A stretch of DNA of 64,000 nt. Origin: Vibrio splendidus. Its GTDB lineage: Bacteria > Pseudomonadota > Gammaproteobacteria > Enterobacterales > Vibrionaceae. Shown here piece by piece: positions 58,699 through 64,000 of the stretch. Made by a program: the position numbers and the translations under genes. Under the pieces are notes generated by a model. It saw only the letters and a list, made by a program, of their open reading frames with translations, did no database searches and was not told the DNA's origin. Position 1 is the first letter of the stretch, and each line of letters opens with the position of its first letter. The DNA lies in NCBI RefSeq assembly GCF_024347615.1, contig NZ_AP025508.1, positions 62,001 through 126,000 on the forward strand, in the 5' to 3' direction.

Positions 58699-58754
58699 TG
58701 AATCTTTAACTTTCTACTGGCTAAGACTGTATGAGTGCTTAGTCGTAAAAGAGC

Positions 58755-59339
58755 TTAGTAGTAAGAGTGCTCACCGCGATCGTGTTCAGTTGCATCACGA
58801 ACGGCAGTCAATTCACCTTCGAATTGTTGAAGAAGTTCTTTCTCGATGCCTTCTTTAAGCGTTACATCAACCATAGAACAACCGTTACAACCGCCGCCAA
58901 ATGCAACGATAGCAGCACCTTCTTCAGTTATCTCTACTAGGCTAACGTGACCACCGTGGCCAGCAAGCTGTGGGTTCACTTGTGTTTGGATTGCATACTC
59001 AACACGTTCGATCAACGTTGCATCGTCTGATACTTTACGCATCTTCGCGTTTGGTGCTTTAAGTGTAAGTTGAGAGCCCATTTTGTCTGTAACGAAGTCA
59101 ATTTCAGCTTCATCTAGGAATGGTAGGCTTAGCTCATCTACGTACGCAGAGAAAGCTTCAAAAGAAAGCTTTGTGTCAGACGCTTCGATAGCATCTGTTG
59201 GGCAGTAAGAAACACCACACTCAGCGTTTTGCGTACCTGGGTTTACCACGAACACACGAATGTTTGTACCTTCAGGCTGCTGTGACAGCAGATTGGCAAA
59301 ATGAGTTTGAGCGGTTTCTGTAATAGTAATATTTGACAC
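58755..59339 (-). CDS. nfuA: Fe-S biogenesis protein NfuA
   Basis: A 194-residue iron-sulfur carrier. The degenerate A-type N-terminal domain (~1-95) is followed by the Nfu domain with the cluster-binding CNGCSMVD (~residues 152-159). The start is the GTG giving [14 protein letters not shown], as in Vibrio homologues; the frame is open 51 codons upstream, overlapping comF, without support. NfuA transfers 4Fe-4S clusters to enzymes under stress. The bioH-comF-nfuA arrangement matches E. coli. Confidence 0.95.
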   Translation of the reverse strand: MSNITITETAQTHFANLLSQQPEGTNIRVFVVNPGTQNAECGVSYCPTDAIEASDTKLSFEAFSAYVDELSLPFLDEAEIDFVTDKMGSQLTLKAPNAKMRKVSDDATLIERVEYAIQTQVNPQLAGHGGHVSLVEITEEGAAIVAFGGGCNGCSMVDVTLKEGIEKELLQQFEGELTAVRDATEHDRGEHSYY

Positions 59340-59448
59340 GACGAATACCTGAGTAGATTTGTAGGTTATTAGCGCCATTCTACTCCTGTCAGATTTGTAA
59401 TTCAGCCCTTTTTTGTTGGATTGCTGTACAAGTAGCGATTCACAGCTT

Positions 59449-60162
59449 TTATCCAGAGGGCTCAGGAGTGCGGCAGATGCAGTAAATATCAATCCTTTTC
59501 ACGCCTACTTCAAGTAGTAATTGGCATAATTGATACACAGTACTGCCGGTGGTTACAACATCATCAATTATCGCGACGTGAGAAGGGACAGTTCCTTGAA
59601 AGTCTTGTTTTCGAAGCGTAAAAGCACTCTTTAGATTGTGTAATCGTGCGGATTTAGTTAGCCCTTGCTGAGAAGCGGTTGAGCGAATTCGACGGAACAG
59701 CACCTCATCTTTAACACCAAGTTCTTGAGCTGTGTAATTAGCAAGCAGCTGACTTTGATTAAAGCCACGATGAATATATCGACGCCAATGCAGAGGTACG
59801 CTGGTGATCAGCGGAGCAGGGTGCTCGATACGTGAAGCCAATAACTTTGACAGATCGCGTGCAAACCAAAACTTATCGGCGTACTTCATTTGTTGAATGT
59901 AACGTGCTGTTGGAAAGGTGTAGTCCCCAACGCAATAGAGACGATGCCAAGGTGGAGGTTGAGATAAGCATTGACCACACTGTTCGACGATCGTCAGTGT
60001 TTTCAAGCCACATCGTTGGCAGCGAGGAACTGACTCAAAGAGATTAAGACAAGAATCACACCATCGAGGGTGAGCATCGCTGTGCGACTTATCTAGCTTG
60101 CACAGATGGCATTGAGGTGTGACCAGACGTGGTGTGTGTTTTTGTAGCCAATCAGATAACAT
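59449..60162 (-). CDS. comF: ComF-family phosphoribosyltransferase-like protein (GntX/ComF)
   Basis: A 237-residue protein. An N-terminal zinc region with three CxxC pairs (CHLCKLD, CQRCGLK, CGQCLSQ, residues ~18-65) is followed by a phosphoribosyltransferase-type domain with [17 protein letters not shown] (~residue 192). ComF takes part in natural DNA uptake in competent bacteria; in vibrios grown on chitin it is needed for transformation, as reported for V. cholerae relatives. It lies upstream of nfuA and is divergent from bioH. Confidence 0.88.
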   Translation of the reverse strand: MLSDWLQKHTPRLVTPQCHLCKLDKSHSDAHPRWCDSCLNLFESVPRCQRCGLKTLTIVEQCGQCLSQPPPWHRLYCVGDYTFPTARYIQQMKYADKFWFARDLSKLLASRIEHPAPLITSVPLHWRRYIHRGFNQSQLLANYTAQELGVKDEVLFRRIRSTASQQGLTKSARLHNLKSAFTLRKQDFQGTVPSHVAIIDDVVTTGSTVYQLCQLLLEVGVKRIDIYCICRTPEPSG

Positions 60163-60255
60163 AGCTCGTGATGCTTTTGGGTTATGGTGTTCCTTTTACT
60201 CACCATACTGAAAAGCACAGATAATCGCCGATGAAAAAAGTAGGGAATATTGAGA

Positions 60256-61032
60256 ATGAGTGACGCGTTGTATTGGCATGTTTCTGGGCAAGGGCCTGAT
60301 TTAGTTCTGGTTCACGGTTGGGGTATGAATGGTGCCGTATGGCAGCAAACGGTTACTGCTTTAGAAGCTGACTTCCGAGTGCATGTTGTTGACCTTCCTG
60401 GGTATGGACACAGCGCGCACTGCCACGCTCAAGATCTTGAAGAGATTGCTCAACAACTATTGGCCGACGCTCCCAAGCAAGCGATTTGGGTTGGTTGGTC
60501 ACTCGGTGGGTTGGTCGCGACGCACATGGCTCTCCATCACTCAGATTATGTAAGCAAATTGGTGACTGTCGCCAGTTCTCCTAAATTCGCCGCCGCAAAA
60601 GAACCGGTTTTATGGCGAGGCATCCAGCCAAACGTATTAAGCGCATTCACCGAGCAGCTGGTTGAAGACTTCCAAACCACCATCGAACGCTTTATGGCAC
60701 TGCAGGCCATGGGTAGCCCTTCAGCAAGACAAGATGTCAAACAACTCAAGCAAGCGGTGTTGTCGCGCCCATTACCAAATCCTGATTCATTATTGGCTGG
60801 TTTAAAGATGCTGTCTGATGTCGACCTCCGTGAACAACTGCCACAGATCTCTGTGCCTATGCTGCGTTTATACGGTCGATTAGATGGGCTTGTGCCAATC
60901 AAGGTTGCAAAATATTTGGACAAAGCCATACCTCATACCGAGCAATACATCTTCACGCAGTCTTCACACGCGCCTTTTATGACTGAAGCGGATGCCTTTT
61001 GCAGTGAACTGGTCAGCTTCGCCCAAAAATAA
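60256..61032 (+). CDS. bioH: Pimeloyl-ACP methyl ester esterase BioH
   Basis: A 258-residue alpha/beta hydrolase that removes the methyl group from pimeloyl-ACP methyl ester in biotin synthesis. The nucleophile Ser is in VGWSLGG (~80), the Asp in YGRLDGLVP (~205) and the His in SSHAPFM (~234); the oxyanion region is HGWGMN. The start is the ATG giving MSDALYWH; an in-frame TTG two codons earlier is not supported. It is divergent from comF. Confidence 0.94.
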   Translation: MSDALYWHVSGQGPDLVLVHGWGMNGAVWQQTVTALEADFRVHVVDLPGYGHSAHCHAQDLEEIAQQLLADAPKQAIWVGWSLGGLVATHMALHHSDYVSKLVTVASSPKFAAAKEPVLWRGIQPNVLSAFTEQLVEDFQTTIERFMALQAMGSPSARQDVKQLKQAVLSRPLPNPDSLLAGLKMLSDVDLREQLPQISVPMLRLYGRLDGLVPIKVAKYLDKAIPHTEQYIFTQSSHAPFMTEADAFCSELVSFAQK

Positions 61033-61207
61033 TCGCTAAATTTATCGCTGGCTTGGTCGATATATAACCTAACCAAAGCGTTGCATGATACTCAGACCTC
61101 ACTCTCTCCTGAGCTGATTGCGGTAAGTTTTGGGCTATGCCTGTTATGTAACTCAGCACAGCAGTGTTATGGCAATAGTGATGGGCGATTCTTGAGGAGA
61201 GTTCGCG

Positions 61208-61681
61208 ATGATTGTGTCACCTGCAACTGCAGTAAGTGTGCCACTGATCGCCCCATCCGTTAATGTGCAAACAGAGCAAGTTGCGCGTGATAATAGAGTT
61301 CGAGAGCCTGTCGCTCCCGCAGTAGCATTGGCAAAAACCAATGCAGAACGAAAGGTAAAACCGGACGATAAACGAAGGCAGCAGTCGGCTTGGGATCCTT
61401 CAGACCATCCTGGTTATGAAATGGATAATGAGTCAGAAGCCAATTCGATTAGCCATGAAGAGCCTCAAGATCCTTTTGATAGGTTATTCAGCTTGTTGGC
61501 ACTGAAGACATACAGTGCTGACCAAGGAAAAGGCTATACCATGCGTTTCCGCCTGCCAAAGCATGTTTTAGATGCGGCGATCCAGGAGGGACAGATGGAG
61601 AAACGACGTAAGGTCATAAAATACCATTATGGTCATGCTGTTGCGCCTCATGCTCCATCAGAAATGCTGATTGTGTTGTAA
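61208..61681 (+). CDS. Hypothetical protein, Vibrio-type
   Basis: A 157-residue protein that I do not recognise as a known family. The N-terminal half is low complexity and probably disordered (rich in Val, Pro, Ala, then Lys, Asp, Glu). The C-terminal half is more ordered: PFDRLFSLLALKTYS (~95-110) and RFRLPKHVLDAAIQEG (~120-135). There is no signal peptide or membrane helix. GAGGAGAG lies upstream of the ATG. It follows bioH by 175 bases and is followed at once by an ERIC element. Confidence 0.7.
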   Translation: MIVSPATAVSVPLIAPSVNVQTEQVARDNRVREPVAPAVALAKTNAERKVKPDDKRRQQSAWDPSDHPGYEMDNESEANSISHEEPQDPFDRLFSLLALKTYSADQGKGYTMRFRLPKHVLDAAIQEGQMEKRRKVIKYHYGHAVAPHAPSEMLIVL

Positions 61682-61682
61682 T

Positions 61683-61810
61683 TATACTCTTCATACTTGA
61701 AGCCGCAGCGTTGTTAACTGCGTAAGTTCACCCTAATTACATAGAACCCCTATGCTCATAGGGATGAACTTACTTGTTGCCTAGCTGCAACCCCAATTAT
61801 TTCGAGTATA
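61683..61810. repeat. ERIC element
   Basis: A 128-bp imperfect palindrome with inverted ends (TATACTC and GAGTATA). The left end, TATACTCTTCATACTTGAAG, is the reverse complement of the conserved ERIC end. Internal arms are AAGTTCACCC and GGATGAACTTAC. The size matches the 127-bp ERIC family of enterics and vibrios. It lies two bases after the hypothetical gene. Confidence 0.88.
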
Positions 61811-61857
61811 AAATACGTAGAATACAGCTCAGCTTCGATGTCTTTTTTGAACACATA

Positions 61858-61893
61858 ATAAAAACCTGCATACCCTAAGGGATGCAGGTTTTC
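61858..61893. terminator. tex terminator
   Basis: AAAACCTGCAT/ATGCAGGTTTT stem with a 9-base loop; T runs on either strand. Confidence 0.85.
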
Positions 61894-61943
61894 TGTTTTT
61901 ACAGGCTATTTATTTCACGACACGCAGTCGTTTCATTGACCTA

Positions 61944-64000
61944 TTATTTCTTCGCTTTAGCAAAGGCAGCGGCAAAAGCACCACCCATCGCCGCGTTTTG
62001 TTGCGGTTCTTCACGGCGGCGTTGTCCACCTTGCGAATTTTGATTCGGGCGGTTTTGCGTGCGAGGTGCACTTGAACGTTGTGCGCGGTTGTCTTGGCCG
62101 GGTTCATCTTTCATACGCATGCTTAGCGCAATACGTTTGCGTTGAACATCCACTTCCATCACCTTCACTTTGACGATTTCCCCCGTTTTCACGACTTCAT
62201 GAGGATCAGAGACAAAACGATCGGTTAGCGCTGATATATGCACTAAACCGTCTTGGTGAACACCAATGTCAACGAAGGCGCCAAAGTTAGCTACGTTTGA
62301 AACCACACCTTCTAAGATCATGCCGGGTTCTAGGTCAGACATGCTATTTACGCCATCGGCGAAGGTTGCTGTCTTGAATTCAGGACGGGGATCTCGACCC
62401 GGCTTATCCAGCTCTTTAATGATGTCGGTTACCGTAGGTACACCGAAGTTCTCATTGGTGTAATCAACCGCATGTAAACCACGTAAGAAGTCTGTATTAC
62501 CTACCAGAGACTTGATGTCTTTGTGGTTTTTCTCGGCGATGGCTTTCACCAATGGGTAAGCTTCTGGGTGAACCGAAGATGCGTCTAGTGGATTCTTACC
62601 ATCCATGATTCTTAGGAAACCCGCACACTGTTCAAACGCTTTTGGCCCTAAACGAGCGACTTTTTTGAGTGTTGTACGCGCTTCGAAGCGACCGTTTTCA
62701 TCACGGAAGTCCACGATGTTCTGGGCGATGGTGTTAGAAAGGCCAGCAACACGAGTTAACAGTGCGGCAGAAGCCGTATTCACATCAACACCAACCGCGT
62801 TTACACAGTCTTCGACAATCGCATCTAGGCGCTTAGCGAGCATAGTTTGGCTCACGTCGTGTTGGTATTGGCCCACACCGATCGATTTAGGGTCAATTTT
62901 CACTAGCTCTGCCAGTGGATCTTGCAGACGACGAGCAATAGACACTGCACCACGAATCGATACATCCATGTTCGGGAATTCTTTCGCCGCTAACTCAGAC
63001 GCGGAATAAACTGATGCACCCGCTTCGCTGACAATAATCTTTTGTGCTGTTAGGTTGCCGCGTTTAATCACATCAGCAACAAAGCTGTCTGTTTCGCGTG
63101 AAGCCGTACCATTACCAATCGCAATCAAATCAACATTGTATTGGCGAACCATCTGCTCAACCACGTGTGCAGATTTGTCGTATTGCTTCTGTGGTGGGTG
63201 AGGGTAAATGGTCTCTGTTGCCAGAACCTTACCGGTTGAATCTACAATGGCGATTTTTGAACCGGTACGTAAACCTGGGTCCAAGCCTAAGGTTGCTCGA
63301 GGGCCAGCAGGCGCCGCCATCAACAAGTCTTTAAGGTTGGTTGCGAACACTTCAATCGCTTCGATTTCACCGCGTTCTTTCATCGCGCCCATTAGCTCAG
63401 TTTCCATGTGCATAGAAACCTTGATACGCCACGCCCAGCTAATCACTTGCTTACGCCATGCATCTGCAGGTGCGCTGCTCAGGGTAATACCGTAGTGATC
63501 AGAGATGATGTTCTCGCAGTAAGAACCACGTACACCTTCTTCTTGCTCAGGGTCAGCATTCATTGCCAGCGTTAGGAAGCCTTCATTTCGGCCTCGCAAC
63601 ATCGCAAGCGCACGGTGTGAAGGTACTTTATTGAGTGTTTCGTTGTGTTCGAAGTAATCTTTGAATTTCTCGCCAGCTTGTTCTTTGCCCGTCACGACAC
63701 GTGAAACGAGTTCTGAGTTACGCGTGAGATGTTGGCGAATCTTTTCAAGTAGATTTGCGTCTTCTGCAATACGCTCCATCACGATAGCACGTGCACCATC
63801 TAGCGCGGCTTTAGTATCAACAATGCCTTTATCGCTGCTGATGAAGTTAGCGGCTTCGGTTTCAGGATCGTGTTGTGGTTCATTCCAAAGTGTATCGGCG
63901 AGTGGCTCTAAGCCTGCTTCAATCGCGATTTGACCTTTGGTACGACGCTTTGGTTTGTATGGCAGGTATAAATCTTCTAGGCGCGTCTTGCTGTCGGCTT
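61944..64000 (-). CDS. tex: Transcription accessory protein Tex (YhgF), partial at window end
   Basis: The C-terminal ~685 residues of Tex; the start lies beyond the window, and the frame is open to the last base (the edge encodes [19 protein letters not shown]). Visible domains are part of the N-terminal helical region, the YqgF/RuvC-like domain ([20 protein letters not shown]), helix-hairpin-helix ([20 protein letters not shown]) and the S1 RNA-binding domain ([20 protein letters not shown]). The tail is Arg/Gln/Asn-rich and ends AAAFAKAKK. Tex binds nucleic acid and interacts with transcription; it affects toxin and stress gene expression in several species. Confidence 0.95.
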   Translation of the reverse strand, partial: ADSKTRLEDLYLPYKPKRRTKGQIAIEAGLEPLADTLWNEPQHDPETEAANFISSDKGIVDTKAALDGARAIVMERIAEDANLLEKIRQHLTRNSELVSRVVTGKEQAGEKFKDYFEHNETLNKVPSHRALAMLRGRNEGFLTLAMNADPEQEEGVRGSYCENIISDHYGITLSSAPADAWRKQVISWAWRIKVSMHMETELMGAMKERGEIEAIEVFATNLKDLLMAAPAGPRATLGLDPGLRTGSKIAIVDSTGKVLATETIYPHPPQKQYDKSAHVVEQMVRQYNVDLIAIGNGTASRETDSFVADVIKRGNLTAQKIIVSEAGASVYSASELAAKEFPNMDVSIRGAVSIARRLQDPLAELVKIDPKSIGVGQYQHDVSQTMLAKRLDAIVEDCVNAVGVDVNTASAALLTRVAGLSNTIAQNIVDFRDENGRFEARTTLKKVARLGPKAFEQCAGFLRIMDGKNPLDASSVHPEAYPLVKAIAEKNHKDIKSLVGNTDFLRGLHAVDYTNENFGVPTVTDIIKELDKPGRDPRPEFKTATFADGVNSMSDLEPGMILEGVVSNVANFGAFVDIGVHQDGLVHISALTDRFVSDPHEVVKTGEIVKVKVMEVDVQRKRIALSMRMKDEPGQDNRAQRSSAPRTQNRPNQNSQGGQRRREEPQQNAAMGGAFAAAFAKAKK

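Overview
This window is core chromosomal DNA from a gammaproteobacterium that is almost certainly a Vibrio, carried on chromosome 1. I infer the Splendidus clade or a close relative from overall protein and intergenic character. The evidence is: a complete type II secretion operon of the Vibrio eps type; Vibrio-style RyhB, Spot 42 and CsrB-family RNAs; a Vibrio-type ERIC element; and enterobacterial/vibrio gene neighbourhoods (uspA/uspB/yhiN, ubiE-ubiJ-ubiB-tatABC, glnA divergent from typA, hslR-hslO-pckA, bioH/comF/nfuA). I see no prophage, integron, transposase, CRISPR, rRNA or tRNA.

Layout. 1-5.7 kb: a Fur-box-linked Lys-rich orphan, two DMT exporters, and a stress/iron group (uspA, ftnA, uspB, yhiN). 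5.8-12.2 kb: rmuC, then the ubiquinone genes ubiE, ubiJ, ubiB running into tatA, tatB, tatC, with an unusual repeat array between tatB and tatC. 12.2-15.1 kb: an unlisted 38-codon CxxC microprotein gene downstream of a TatD nuclease, then hemB and a GNAT gene. 15.1-21.8 kb: three regulatory RNA genes around polA, engB and cytochrome c4: ryhB (Fur-controlled), spf (Spot 42) and a CsrB-type RNA. A DnaA-box/GATC cluster lies just upstream of polA. 21.9-28.0 kb: methyltransferase, yihI, DUF2489, hemN and a dCache-HAMP-GGDEF-EAL protein.

28.1-35.7 kb is the nitrogen-control locus: ntrC and ntrB, a DUF4124 protein, glnA with a sigma-54 promoter and three NtrC sites, and divergent typA. A further NtrC site lies in front of ntrB. 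35.8-41.6 kb: an NTPase, a DUF2959 lipoprotein, brkB (yihY), dtd, yiiD/madA and an AsmA-like protein. Two inverted copies of a ~160-bp MITE-like repeat flank the glnA/typA block. 41.7-45.0 kb: pckA, hslO, hslR. 45.2-56.9 kb: the gspC-N type II secretion operon, preceded by a candidate 19-residue leader ORF; gspJ has an expanded leader made of 18-bp repeats. 57.0-64.0 kb: cysQ, nudE, nfuA, comF, divergent bioH, a hypothetical gene, an ERIC element and the 3' part of tex, which runs off the window.

No large unknown multi-gene system stands out. The less expected content is at small scale: the microprotein, the leader ORF, the RNA genes, the tandem repeats inside tight operons, and the replication-origin-like cluster before polA.
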